Assembly (NCBI GenBank): GCA_965208745.1 | Contig: CBDBPN010000004.1 | Coordinates: 3,100,001-3,164,000, forward strand | Direction: 5' to 3' | Origin: VXNE01 sp965208745 | GTDB lineage: Bacteria > Pseudomonadota > Gammaproteobacteria > Pseudomonadales > Azotimanducaceae | DNA length: 64,000 nt | Shown here: in pieces, positions 17,076 through 25,675 of the stretch | Position numbering within the stretch: position 1 is the stretch's first letter | Layout: every line of letters starts with the position of its first letter | Translations under genes and position numbers: made by a program | The notes under the pieces: model-generated | What the model was told of the DNA's origin: nothing | Seen by the model: the letters and a program-made list of their open reading frames with translations, nothing else | Databases searched by the model: none

Positions 17076-17860
17076 CCGCCGCGCGCCAACTGGTTTGCCA
17101 TGGCGACGAAACCGCCGAGGCTGACCGCGTCCGGACGGGTCCCGGGGTCGAGCCCGAGGGCGGCGACGTCGAGTCCGAGCGATTGTACGGCATTGCCCAG
17201 CCGCTTGCGGCGGGCGCCGAATGCCACGCGCAGCACGGTCCGCAGCGCCTCGACATCGTCGGCCGCCGGGTCGGGCGGTCGCGGCGTCAGGCGCGCGAAT
17301 CGCGACAGGACGCGTGGGGGCGGCGCGAAGGCGTCGGGCGGTACCGCGAACAGCGGTGCGACGTCGCAGTGATACTGGGCGATGACCGACAGCCGCCCCC
17401 ACGCCTTGGTGCCGGGCGCGGCGCACAGCCGGTCCACGACTTCAGCCTGCAGCATGAAGTGCATGTCGACCAGCGGGAGGCCGGCCGCGCATGCGTCGAA
17501 CAGGCGGTTCAGCAGTGGCGTCGAGATGTTGTAGGGCAGGTTGCCGACAATGCGCGTGGGTGCTCCCGCGGCCAGTGCGGCGAGATCGACGGTGAGCGCG
17601 TCGCCCTCCATCACCGTGACGTCCGGGAGCTGCCGCCGCAGCGGGCCGACCAGATCCCGGTCCAGTTCGACGGCCGTGACACGCGCCCCGGACCCCGCCA
17701 GCGCGCCCGTAAGCGCTCCGCGCCCGGGACCGATTTCCACGAGCCGGTCGTCCTGGCGAGGCGACAGCGCGGTGACGATGGCGTCCACCACCGAGGGATC
17801 GGCCAGGAAGTGCTGCCCGAATCGTTTACGCGCGCGCGGCAATGCTGGCGGCCATGGCAA
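17072..17860 (-). CDS. rsmA: 16S rRNA (adenine1518-N6/adenine1519-N6)-dimethyltransferase
   Basis: Dimethylates A1518 and A1519 in 16S rRNA helix 45. About 262 residues: RARKRFGQHFLADPSVVD, SAM loop LVEIGPGRGALTGAL, TAVELDRDL, MEGDAL and the catalytic GNLPYNISTPL (NLPY). Start taken at ATG 17860, which overlaps pdxA by 35 bases; a TTG six codons downstream (before PRARKRFG) is an alternative. It ends in an ATGA overlap with apaG. Synonym ksgA; loss of the enzyme causes kasugamycin resistance in E. coli. Confidence 0.97.
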   Translation of the reverse strand: MPWPPALPRARKRFGQHFLADPSVVDAIVTALSPRQDDRLVEIGPGRGALTGALAGSGARVTAVELDRDLVGPLRRQLPDVTVMEGDALTVDLAALAAGAPTRIVGNLPYNISTPLLNRLFDACAAGLPLVDMHFMLQAEVVDRLCAAPGTKAWGRLSVIAQYHCDVAPLFAVPPDAFAPPPRVLSRFARLTPRPPDPAADDVEALRTVLRVAFGARRKRLGNAVQSLGLDVAALGLDPGTRPDAVSLGGFVAMANQLARGG

Positions 17861-18797
17861 GTGCCTGGACGAGGCTGCCCGCGTCCGCGGACCCCGTTCC
17901 GGCGAGGTCGAGGGCCGTGCCGTGGTCGACGGAGGTGCGGGGGAAAGGCAGTCCGAGCGTCACGTTGACCGCCGTCCCGAACGAGGCGTACTTGAGGACC
18001 GGCAGGCCCTGGTCGTGGTACATCGCGAGGATGGCGTCGACCTCGTCGGCGCGTTGGAAGATGGTGTCGGCAGGCAGGGGACCTTCGACTACGGCGCCGG
18101 CGGCGCGCCAGCGGCGGCACACCGGTTCGAGCACCTCGGTCTCCTCGCGGCCGAGGTGTCCGCTTTCCCCCGCATGCGGGTTCAGACCGGCGACCGCAAC
18201 GCGAGGGGCGTCGATGCCGAACGCGGTACGCAACCCGTCCATGAGGATGCGCAGCTTGCGGTCGATCCGTTCGGGCGTGATCAGCGCCGGGACCGCGGCG
18301 AGCGGCACGTGGGTGGTGGCCAGGGCCACACGGAGTGCATCGCCCACGAGCATCATCACGACATCCTCGACGCCGCAGGCGTCACGCAGGAATCCGGTGT
18401 GTCCGCTGAAGGGAGCGTCGCTTCGGTCGAGGATCGACTTCTGCACGGGACCGGTCACCAGGGCCGCGAAATCCCCGGCGAGGCATCGGTCGACCGCGGT
18501 CCGGAGCGTCCGCAGCACGTACTCCGCGTTCGATGCTTCGAGCACCCCCGGCGCGACGGGAGCGTCCACGGAGAGGGGAAGGACGGTCATCCGGCCAGCG
18601 TCGCGCGTGTCCCCGGCCTCGATGGTGAGCGGAAGCCGCAGCTGTTCGGCCCGTTCGCGCAACGCCTCGGGGTCGGCGAGCACCACGCCGTCGAAATGGC
18701 GGCGCTCCTGAAACGCCTCGATGACGATGTCGGGACCGATACCCGCCGGCTCCCCCGGCGTGATGGCGATACGCGGTCCGGTCCCGGTACCGGACAA
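17826..18797 (-). CDS. pdxA: 4-hydroxythreonine-4-phosphate dehydrogenase
   Basis: NAD-dependent step of DXP-dependent pyridoxal-5'-phosphate synthesis. 323 residues, starting RIAITPGEPAGIGPDIV. The three metal-binding histidines sit in PFSGHTGFL, ATTHVPLA and GLNPHAGESGHLG; also ALVTGPVQKS, AMYHDQGLPVLKY and TSVDHGTALDLAG. Four bases separate it from the surA stop, and its end overlaps rsmA, so the genes are translationally coupled. Confidence 0.97.
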   Translation of the reverse strand: MSGTGTGPRIAITPGEPAGIGPDIVIEAFQERRHFDGVVLADPEALRERAEQLRLPLTIEAGDTRDAGRMTVLPLSVDAPVAPGVLEASNAEYVLRTLRTAVDRCLAGDFAALVTGPVQKSILDRSDAPFSGHTGFLRDACGVEDVVMMLVGDALRVALATTHVPLAAVPALITPERIDRKLRILMDGLRTAFGIDAPRVAVAGLNPHAGESGHLGREETEVLEPVCRRWRAAGAVVEGPLPADTIFQRADEVDAILAMYHDQGLPVLKYASFGTAVNVTLGLPFPRTSVDHGTALDLAGTGSADAGSLVQALAMAASIAARA

Positions 18798-18801
18798 GAC
18801 G

Positions 18802-20085
18802 TTACTCCCCGATGCGCATCTCGACGTACGCCTCGTCCCGGATCTCCTGCAGCCACTCCTGCAGTTCCTCCTCGAACCGGCGGCTGTGCAGCACCTGCAT
18901 GGCCATGTTCCGGCGCGCCTCGTCGGACATGTCCCGGTCGCGCCGGTCGAGCACTTCGAGCACGTGCCAGCCGTGCACGCTCTCGAACGGCTGGCTGACC
19001 TCGCCCATGTCCAGGGCCGTCATGACGTCGCGGAACTCCGGCACGAAGTCGCTGCCGTCGGACCACCCGAGTTCGCCGCCGGCCAGCGCGCTGCCGGGAT
19101 CGTCGGAGAACTCCTTCGACAGCGCGGCGAAGTCCTCGCCGTTCTCGATCCGCGTGCGCAGTTCGAAGATCAGGTCCCGGGTCTCGTCGGGACTGCGGAT
19201 CGCGGAGGGCTGGACCAGGATATGCCGGACCAGCGACTGCATCTGGCGCTGCCGGCTGACCCCGCGCTGTTCTAGCAGTTGCACGATGTGGAAGCCGAGG
19301 CTGTTGCGGATGGGGTCCGCCGTCTCCCCGGGCGACATGGCGATGATCTGCTCGGCGAACAGGCTCGGCAGTCCGCCGGCGCCGCGCCAGCCGAGGTCCC
19401 CGCCTTCCAGGGCCGTCGAGGCCGCCGAGTGCTCCATGGCCATCTGCGCGAAGTCGGCGCCGTCGCGGAGTTCCGCAACGATCTCGTCGGCGGCCCGGGC
19501 GGCGCGTTCGACGGTGTCCGGCTCGGACCCGTCGACGGCGAGCAGGATGTGCCCGACGCGGTACTCGTCGGAGATCATCTCCTGGAAGAACGGCGAGGCG
19601 ACGAGGTCGTCGAGGTCCTGGTCCGTGATCGTGATGCGGCGGTTCACGAGCAGTCGCTGCACCCGCTGCAACTGCAGTTCGCGGCGGACGTCCTCGCGGA
19701 GCTTGCGGTAGCTGCTGCCGTCCCGTTCGAGGGACTCGCGGAACTCGTCGAGGGACATGTCGCTCTGGCGCGCGAAGTTGTTGACGGCCTCGGTAAGCGT
19801 CTCGTCGTCGATGACGATGCCGCGCTGGTTCGCCATCTGGAGCTGGATGTTCTCGATGACCAGGCGCTCCATGAGCTGGCTCATGAGCGCGTCCAGGGGC
19901 GGCATCTCGGTGACGCCCTGGGCCTGCAGGCGCTCGTACACGCCGTCGCGCCGCTCGACGAGTTCGGAGGCGAGCACGACGTCGTCATCGACCACCGCCA
20001 CGATGCCGTCGAGCCGTTCCACCTGGGCCCAGGCCGGCACCGCCATCGCGGCGGCGAGCGCCATCGCGCGCAGTCCGTCTACCAT
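18802..20085 (-). CDS. surA: Periplasmic chaperone / peptidyl-prolyl isomerase SurA
   Basis: Folds outer-membrane beta-barrel proteins, LptD among them. 427 residues, nearly identical in length to E. coli SurA. Signal peptide MVDGLRAMALAAAMAVPAWA with cleavage before QVERLDGIVAVVDDDV. N-terminal SurA_N domain (LVIENIQLQMANQRGIVIDD), then parvulin domain 1 (YRVGHILLAVDG, GGDLGWRGAGGLPSLF) and parvulin domain 2 (LVRHILVQPSAI, GGELGWSDGSDFVPEF), and a C-terminal helix. Overlaps the end of lptD by seven bases. Confidence 0.97.
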   Translation of the reverse strand: MVDGLRAMALAAAMAVPAWAQVERLDGIVAVVDDDVVLASELVERRDGVYERLQAQGVTEMPPLDALMSQLMERLVIENIQLQMANQRGIVIDDETLTEAVNNFARQSDMSLDEFRESLERDGSSYRKLREDVRRELQLQRVQRLLVNRRITITDQDLDDLVASPFFQEMISDEYRVGHILLAVDGSEPDTVERAARAADEIVAELRDGADFAQMAMEHSAASTALEGGDLGWRGAGGLPSLFAEQIIAMSPGETADPIRNSLGFHIVQLLEQRGVSRQRQMQSLVRHILVQPSAIRSPDETRDLIFELRTRIENGEDFAALSKEFSDDPGSALAGGELGWSDGSDFVPEFRDVMTALDMGEVSQPFESVHGWHVLEVLDRRDRDMSDEARRNMAMQVLHSRRFEEELQEWLQEIRDEAYVEMRIGE

Positions 20086-22460
20086 CCGGTCTCCTCCCGA
20101 TAGCCCTTGATGCCCCGCGAAAGCACGCGCTCGACGCCGGCGCCGAAACCTGCCAGGCCGCGGAACACGAACTGTAGCAGGATGCCTTCGTCGTCGTCCG
20201 CTTCGGTGACCGTGTGGATCGAGCGCGGTTCGACGTGACGGTGGTACAGCAGCCGGACCTGCCAGCAGCAGTCGGCGTACTCGATGCCGAGCAGCGCCTC
20301 GTTCGTGCGGTCGATCTCGAAGTCGTAGTTCCACTTGCCAAGGGCGGAGACGCGCTTGCCGAGGGGCCACACGAACGAGACGTCGCCCTGGTCGATCCGC
20401 GAGAGGCGGCGCTTGCGATGGTCGACGTTGACGATGCGCCGGTTGTCGCGGCGGTACTGAAACGAGACGCCGAGTTCGTCTTCCTCGGCGTCGGCGGGGT
20501 CCCAGGTGATCCCGGCGGCGGCGGAAAAACGCCCGAGGCGGCCCGCGAACTCGGCGGCGACTGGCGAGGTCACGTGACGGTCGCCGTCCCGCGGGGCGCC
20601 CCGGAGCGTCACCCGGCGATCGTCGAAGTGGGCGATGGTGCCGATGCTGGCCCGCACGTACTCCCGCCCCGTGTCCGGGTGCAGGAAGCGTGAAGTGACG
20701 CCCACGGCCACTCGGTTGGCGTCCCCGATGCGGTCGAGCCCCGAGAAACGGTTACGCCGGAACAGTTGGGGGATGGAGAAGCTCGGCACGCTGGCGTCGA
20801 AACGGGGCAGGTCCGCCTGGTCCGCGAACTGCTGGCGCAGGTAGTGCACTCGAGGCTCGAGGGTCTGGATGAGAGGGGTCGTCCCGATGCGGGTGTCGCG
20901 CTCGAGGAAAAGGCCGGCATCGATGTCCCCGAACGCGATGCCGCGCTCCGGCGACCCGTCGATACGGCGCGGCGCGTCGTCGAGGTCGTACCCGGTGTGG
21001 CGATAGCCGGCGCCGGCGTTGAGAAACCCCCACGAGCGGAGCATGGGAAGCTCGATCCGCGGCTCGACGTGCAGGCGTTGCCCGCCCGGGATCGCGACGT
21101 CGCCGGGGGTCGGGTGATCGAACGCCGTCCAGACCGTGGCGAGAGACCACTCGAACGGCCCGGTCCGCGCGCCGGCGTAACCCACGTCGATCTCGGGCAG
21201 CCGCCGGTAAGGCTCCCGCCGTTCCTCCAGCATCTGGAAGCCCAGGCCGCTGATGCCCGCGGCGAACCCTCCTCGCGCGTAGCGCGCCTCCGCGAAGCGC
21301 GTGAGGTAGGCACGGCTCGTGACGGCGAGCCCCGTCCCCATATCCCGAAAGTAGTCGTCGTCGCTGGCGGCAACGCCGTCGATGCGGGTGGAGGCGCCGC
21401 CGAAGTAGCCGGTGTGGTCCAGGCCCACCAGCCACCGGTCGGCCGGCTCGAACTTGCCCGGAGGCCCCAGCGATCGGAAGTCGTCCCGGTCGAAGCGCCC
21501 GTCGTACTGGCGGTCTCCCGCGAGGAAAGCGCCGGTGGCCGCGGTGCGGGAGGAGCGGGAGAGATGACGCGCTTCGATCTCCGCTCCCGTGCCGCGCTTC
21601 GAGGCGTGGCGCGCCGTGACGGTGGCGTCGTAGTTGGGGGCGAGGTTCAGGTAGTAGGGGAGTTCCAGCCGGATGCCGGCGTCCTTCGAGGTCCCGGCGC
21701 TCGGAAACAGGAAACCGGACTGGCGTTCGGCGGACAGCGGGATGCGCAGACGCGGCACGTGGAAGACCGGAACCCCCCGCACCCGGACGGTGGCGTCCCG
21801 CGCCCTTGCGAAACCCGTGTCCTCCTCGATGGCAAGGTGCCCCGCGGCGACCTCCCACGCATCGCTCTCGGGCCCGCAACGCGTGAGCCGTGCGTCGGAG
21901 AAGCTCCACGTCCCGCCCTGTCGCTCCACCGTCCGCGCGGAACCCCGGAACTCCGTGTCGAAGAGCAGGAAGTCGACGTCCGCCATGCTGGCTTGCGCGG
22001 CGTCGGTCCGCACCTGGGTCCGTGCGCCGGTGAGTGCGATCCCGGGTTCCGACAGGTTGCCCCCTTCCGGGAGCTCGAGCCGGCCCGCGTCCTGGCGCAG
22101 CGTGGCGCGCGGACCCTCGATCAGCCGGTTGCCCTGCGTGATGACCACGTGGCCGGTCAATTCCGCCGACTCGCCCGCGACGTAGCGGGCCCGGTCGGCG
22201 GCGGCGTGGACGGGAAAGCTTGCCGGGTCCGAATCCCGCGGTTCGGGATAGGCAGGCTCCACGTACGCGCCACGGCACCACGAGGGGAGCGCGGACGCCT
22301 GCCGCGCCGGGAGTTCCGAGCGGGGTTTCCAGTACTTCCGAGCGAGGTCTTCGCCGGCGGCGGGATCCTCGCCGTGCGCCGGCGGCGATGCGCAGCCGAG
22401 GGCGAGGGCGAGTGCTGCCCACAGCGTGAGGCCGGGCGTTTGTGGCGTACGCGATTTCAC
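20079..22460 (-). CDS. lptD: LPS-assembly protein LptD
   Basis: Outer-membrane beta-barrel that, with LptE, inserts LPS into the outer leaflet. 793 residues. N-terminal export signal (TLWAALALALGCASPPAHG); it looks like a lipobox (ALALGC), unusual for LptD and possibly coincidental. The OstA/LptD-N beta-jellyroll follows (ARYVAGESAELTGHVVI, LIEGPRATL), then the barrel with YYLNLAPNYDATVTAR and many alternating strands, ending EDDDEGILLQFVFRGLAGFG-like. First gene of the unit lptD-surA-pdxA-rsmA-apaG and divergent from amgK. Confidence 0.95.
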   Translation of the reverse strand: MKSRTPQTPGLTLWAALALALGCASPPAHGEDPAAGEDLARKYWKPRSELPARQASALPSWCRGAYVEPAYPEPRDSDPASFPVHAAADRARYVAGESAELTGHVVITQGNRLIEGPRATLRQDAGRLELPEGGNLSEPGIALTGARTQVRTDAAQASMADVDFLLFDTEFRGSARTVERQGGTWSFSDARLTRCGPESDAWEVAAGHLAIEEDTGFARARDATVRVRGVPVFHVPRLRIPLSAERQSGFLFPSAGTSKDAGIRLELPYYLNLAPNYDATVTARHASKRGTGAEIEARHLSRSSRTAATGAFLAGDRQYDGRFDRDDFRSLGPPGKFEPADRWLVGLDHTGYFGGASTRIDGVAASDDDYFRDMGTGLAVTSRAYLTRFAEARYARGGFAAGISGLGFQMLEERREPYRRLPEIDVGYAGARTGPFEWSLATVWTAFDHPTPGDVAIPGGQRLHVEPRIELPMLRSWGFLNAGAGYRHTGYDLDDAPRRIDGSPERGIAFGDIDAGLFLERDTRIGTTPLIQTLEPRVHYLRQQFADQADLPRFDASVPSFSIPQLFRRNRFSGLDRIGDANRVAVGVTSRFLHPDTGREYVRASIGTIAHFDDRRVTLRGAPRDGDRHVTSPVAAEFAGRLGRFSAAAGITWDPADAEEDELGVSFQYRRDNRRIVNVDHRKRRLSRIDQGDVSFVWPLGKRVSALGKWNYDFEIDRTNEALLGIEYADCCWQVRLLYHRHVEPRSIHTVTEADDDEGILLQFVFRGLAGFGAGVERVLSRGIKGYREETGW

Positions 22461-22480
22461 GCGGGGGCGATGATAAAGGA

Positions 22481-22534
22481 CGCCGCGCCGCTTTAGGGCG
22501 CGCCGCCGCTTTAGGGCGCGCCGTGGCTTTGGGG
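22481..22534. repeat. Three 18-bp tandem repeats between lptD and amgK
   Basis: Three consecutive 18-base units: 22481-22498, 22499-22516 (CGCGCCGCCGCTTTAGGG) and 22517-22534. They share CG-C(C/G)GCGCCG...GGCTTTRGGG-like content with two to four substitutions each. They fill most of the 103-base divergent gap, and the last unit ends at the likely -35 of the amgK promoter. Possibly a replication-slippage repeat, or repeated regulator contacts. Confidence 0.7.
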
Positions 22535-22555
22535 CGCTCGCCCCCTGCGTACAAT
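22528..22555 (+). promoter_or_regulatory. Candidate amgK promoter giving a near-leaderless mRNA
   Basis: TACAAT (22550-22555) is a five-of-six -10 hexamer; TTTGGG (22528-22533) is a weak -35 at 16 bases. Transcription would start near 22562, and the amgK GTG is at 22564, so the message would have almost no leader. No ribosome site precedes the GTG. Confidence 0.4.
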
Positions 22556-22563
22556 GGACGCCC

Positions 22564-23529
22564 GTGGACGACCGTCGCCGGCAGCTCGAGACGTGGTGCG
22601 AAGGGCAACTCGGGCCCGTCTCGGCGCTCGAGGTCCTTCCCGTCGAGGCGAGTACGAGGCGCTTCTACCGCGCGCGCACGGCGGAGGGTTCGCATGTCGC
22701 CATGGACGCGCCGCCCGCGACAGAGAACAGCACGCAGTTCCGCAGGCTGTCCGAACTCTTCCGGGCACACGGCGTGCCCGTACCGGCGGTGGAGGCCTTC
22801 GACGACCGCGGATTCCTGCTCGTGACGGACTTTGGCGACCGTCTTTTCTCGACGGTTTATGCGGAGGGCGGCCAGGATGGAGCGCTGGAACTCGCCATCC
22901 AGGCCCTCGTGCGCATCCAGTCAATCCCGCCGGGGGCCGTGCCGCCCTATACCCCACAACGTTTCCGCGACGAACTCGAGATCTTCACCGAGTGGCTCGT
23001 CGGGGCACTGCTCGACGGCAGCGCGCCGTCCTTCCTCCCGGACGTGTGGCGGGCCCTGGTAGACGCTACCCAGGCGCAGCCCATGGTGACCGTCCATCGC
23101 GACTACCACAGCCGCAACCTGCTCCTGCGGGACGACGGCGAACTCGGCATCGTGGACTTCCAGGACGCACTGGCGGGTCCGGTCACCTACGACCTCGTGT
23201 CCCTGCTGCGCGACTGCTACCACGTCATTGCGGAACCGGAGGTGGCCCGATGGCGCGCCCGGTACCGGGCGTTGACCGACTGCGGGATGGAAGACGCGGA
23301 CTTCCTGCGGGCGTTCGACCTCACCGGGATCCAACGCCACCTCAAGGCGGCGGGGATCTTCGCGCGCCTCAAGCTGCGCGACGGCCGGGACAGCCACGTG
23401 GCGGACATCTTGCCGACGCTCGAGCGGGTCGTTGCCGTCGGCGTCGGGTACCCGGAGACGCGACGTCTGGCCGAGTGGATCGACGGCGAGGTGCTGCCGG
23501 GGGCCGAGGTGGCGACATGCGCGCGATGA
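22564..23529 (+). CDS. amgK: N-acetylmuramate/N-acetylglucosamine kinase AmgK
   Basis: Aminoglycoside-phosphotransferase-fold kinase of the peptidoglycan-recycling bypass; phosphorylates MurNAc at the anomeric position. 321 residues: LPVEASTRRFYRART (nucleotide-lid region), FLLVTDFGDRLFS (hinge), VTVHRDYHSRNLLLRDDG (catalytic HxDxxxxN) and GIVDFQDALAGPVTYDLVSL (metal-binding D). The next gene, murU, overlaps by 13 bases and makes UDP-MurNAc from the product, which confirms the assignment over a true drug-modifying APH. GTG start. Confidence 0.93.
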   Translation: MDDRRRQLETWCEGQLGPVSALEVLPVEASTRRFYRARTAEGSHVAMDAPPATENSTQFRRLSELFRAHGVPVPAVEAFDDRGFLLVTDFGDRLFSTVYAEGGQDGALELAIQALVRIQSIPPGAVPPYTPQRFRDELEIFTEWLVGALLDGSAPSFLPDVWRALVDATQAQPMVTVHRDYHSRNLLLRDDGELGIVDFQDALAGPVTYDLVSLLRDCYHVIAEPEVARWRARYRALTDCGMEDADFLRAFDLTGIQRHLKAAGIFARLKLRDGRDSHVADILPTLERVVAVGVGYPETRRLAEWIDGEVLPGAEVATCAR

Positions 23530-24182
23530 TCCTGGCCGCCGGCCGGGGGGAGCGGCTGCGTCCGCTCACGGAACGCATGCCGAAGCCGATGATCCCGATC
23601 GCCGGCGAGCCGCTCATCGTGCACCAGCTCCGCTGGCTACGACGGGCGGGTATCGAGGAGGTGGTCGTGAACCTGCACCATCTCGGGGACCAGCTCGAGC
23701 GTCATGTGGGCAACGGCCGCGACCTCGGCCTGCGCGTGCGCTACAGCCGCGAGGAGACGCTCCTCGGAACCGGGGGTGGCGTCAGGCGCGCCCTGCCGCT
23801 GCTCGGCAAGGATCCGTTCCTGGTGCTGAACGGGGACATCTGGACGAACTTTCCCTTCCGCGGGCTCCTGGGCGCGGCGCCCGCCGCGGCGCACCTCGTG
23901 CTGACGCCGTGCCCGCTACACCGGACGCACGCGGACTTCGGCCTGGCCGACTGCCTGGTGCGGCGCCACGGCGGCGCGGGGGACGACCTCGTGTTCTGCG
24001 GGATCGCCGTGCTCGATCCGGGCGTCTTCGACGGCACGCCGGACGGCCCGTTCGACCTGGCGCGGGACATCTACTTCGGGGCAGCGCAGGCGGGCCGTCT
24101 CACGGGCGAGTTGTTCGAGGGGACGTGGTTCGACATCGGCTCCCCCGATCAACTGCGCGCCGTTCGGCGACTGACCGACTGA
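23517..24182 (+). CDS. murU: N-acetylmuramate alpha-1-phosphate uridylyltransferase MurU
   Basis: Makes UDP-MurNAc from MurNAc-1-phosphate and UTP, bypassing the fosfomycin-sensitive MurA route. 221 residues of the sugar-nucleotidyltransferase fold: MILAAGRGERLRPLTERMPK, PMIPIAGEPLI, EEVVVNLHHLGDQLE, REETLLGTGGGVRRAL, FLVLNGDIWTNFPF (metal Asp) and GTWFDIGSPDQL. Translationally coupled to amgK by a 13-base overlap. Confidence 0.94.
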   Translation: MRAMILAAGRGERLRPLTERMPKPMIPIAGEPLIVHQLRWLRRAGIEEVVVNLHHLGDQLERHVGNGRDLGLRVRYSREETLLGTGGGVRRALPLLGKDPFLVLNGDIWTNFPFRGLLGAAPAAAHLVLTPCPLHRTHADFGLADCLVRRHGGAGDDLVFCGIAVLDPGVFDGTPDGPFDLARDIYFGAAQAGRLTGELFEGTWFDIGSPDQLRAVRRLTD

Positions 24183-24212
24183 TACTCCGGTGCGGGAAGG
24201 TAAAATGCCTCG

Positions 24213-24878
24213 ATGCCCCTGACTCCCTGGATCGCCCCCTCGATACTTTCGGCCGACTTCGCGCGTCTCGGCGAGGAAGTCGACGCCGTGCTCGCGGCGG
24301 GCGCGGACCTCGTCCACTTCGACGTCATGGACAATCACTACGTGCCGAACCTCACCGTGGGCCCGCTCGTCCTGAAGGCCCTGCGGGCATACGGCGTGAC
24401 GGCCCCGGTGGACGTGCACCTGATGGTGAAGCCGGTGGACCGGATCGTCGGTGACTTCATCGAGGCCGGCGCGGACTACGTGACGATCCACCCGGAGGCG
24501 ACCGAGCACGTCCACCGCTCGCTCTCCCTGATCCGCGAGGGCGGCGCGAAGGCGGGCCTGTCCCTGAATCCTGGCACGCCCGTCACCGTGCTGGACCCGG
24601 TCCTCGACCTGGTCGACCTCGTGCTCGTGATGTCGGTGAACCCCGGTTTCGGGGGGCAGGCATTCATTCCGCGCAGCCTCAAGGCGGTGCGTGCCGTGCG
24701 GGAGCGGCTCGATGGGCTCGACCGGGAAGTGCGGCTGGAGATCGACGGCGGCATCAAGGTCGACAACATCGGCGCGGCGCGGGAAGCGGGCGCGGATACC
24801 TTCGTCGCGGGTTCCGCGATCTTCGGTTCGGACGACTACGCCGCCACGATCGCGGCGATGCGCGCGCAGATTGCCTGA
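24213..24878 (+). CDS. rpe: Ribulose-phosphate 3-epimerase
   Basis: Interconverts ribulose-5-phosphate and xylulose-5-phosphate. 221-residue TIM barrel: IAPSILSADFARLGEEV, LVHFDVMDNHYVPNLTVGP, PVDVHLMVKPVD, VTIHPEATEH, LVLVMSVNPGFGGQAFI, EIDGGIKVDNI and FVAGSAIFGSDDY. Metal-binding and catalytic Asp/His residues are present. The rpe-gph-trpE order is the classical gammaproteobacterial one. Confidence 0.97.
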   Translation: MPLTPWIAPSILSADFARLGEEVDAVLAAGADLVHFDVMDNHYVPNLTVGPLVLKALRAYGVTAPVDVHLMVKPVDRIVGDFIEAGADYVTIHPEATEHVHRSLSLIREGGAKAGLSLNPGTPVTVLDPVLDLVDLVLVMSVNPGFGGQAFIPRSLKAVRAVRERLDGLDREVRLEIDGGIKVDNIGAAREAGADTFVAGSAIFGSDDYAATIAAMRAQIA

Positions 24879-24885
24879 TTCCGAC

Positions 24886-25539
24886 GTGCGCCCGGGCTAC
24901 GACGCCTACCTGTTCGACCTGGACGGGACGCTGGTCGACACCGCCCCGGACATCATGGCGGGGCTCAACGTCACGCTCACGGAGTACGGCCACGGCGCCG
25001 TCGACGAGGCGCGCACCCGGGACTGGGTCGGCCGCGGCGTGGGTCCCCTCATCCGGCTTGCGCTACGACATCATGGGCAGCCGGAGCCGCCTCCCGACGT
25101 GACGGACGGGATGATCGAGCGGTTCCGCGACTACTACGCGCGGCACATCGCGGACCGGGGCGGGCCCTATCCGGGCGTGCGCGAGGCGCTCGACGGACTG
25201 CACGGCCGCGCCGCGCTCGGTGTCGTCACCAACAAGCCAGGGCGGCTCACCGGCCTGCTGCTGGACGCGCTGGACCTGTCCGGGTACTTCGGCGTGGTCG
25301 TCTCCGGCGACACGCTCCCGGTCGCGAAACCGGCCCCGGACCCGGCGCTACATGCTTGCGAAAGCCTCGGCGTCGACGCCGGCCGGGCGCTCTTCGTCGG
25401 CGATTCCGCGACCGATGTGGCCTGCGCCCGCGCCGCCGGGTGCGACGTGGTCTGCGTCTCCTACGGCTATCGTGCGGGGGCACGGCCCGAAGACCTCGGC
25501 GCGGACCGTATCGTTGATTCGCTCACCGCCCTGATATAG
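24886..25539 (+). CDS. gph: Phosphoglycolate phosphatase
   Basis: HAD-family phosphatase that clears 2-phosphoglycolate. 217 residues: YLFDLDGTLVDTAPDI (nucleophile and acid Asp), RDWVGRGVGPLIRLAL, LGVVTNKPGR (motif II), VVSGDTLPVAKPAPDP (motif III Lys) and ALFVGDSATDVACARAAG (motif IV). Start taken as GTG 24886, eight bases after the rpe stop; a TTG at 24871 would overlap rpe and add five residues. Located rpe-gph-trpE. Confidence 0.93.
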   Translation: MRPGYDAYLFDLDGTLVDTAPDIMAGLNVTLTEYGHGAVDEARTRDWVGRGVGPLIRLALRHHGQPEPPPDVTDGMIERFRDYYARHIADRGGPYPGVREALDGLHGRAALGVVTNKPGRLTGLLLDALDLSGYFGVVVSGDTLPVAKPAPDPALHACESLGVDAGRALFVGDSATDVACARAAGCDVVCVSYGYRAGARPEDLGADRIVDSLTALI

Positions 25540-25593
25540 CCTCGCCCCCTTCACCCGAGCGCGTCCTCCGTGCCGAGCGAGCAAGCACACCCC

Positions 25594-25639
25594 CGCTGGC
25601 GATGATCCCTCCCGGTTCCATTGGAACCACTCGCCAGCG
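25594..25639 (+). promoter_or_regulatory. Two-tier inverted repeat in the leader before trpE
   Basis: Outer arms CGCTGGCGA (25594-25602) and TCGCCAGCG (25631-25639) are perfect 9-bp complements. Between them GGTTCC (25614-25619) and GGAACC (25623-25628) form an inner hairpin. The structure ends 36 bases before the trpE ATG. No short Trp-rich leader peptide and no T run were found, so classical attenuation is not supported; an mRNA structure controlling trpE initiation or a gph-side terminator remains possible. Confidence 0.4.
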
Positions 25640-25675
25640 TGCGCGCTGCAAACTCGCATCTCGGGTACTCCTCTC

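Noticed and set aside
20752..22770. Long frames on both strands overlapping lptD
   Set aside because: LptD carries a signal and barrel strands; the others are Arg/Gly/Pro-rich with no family match.
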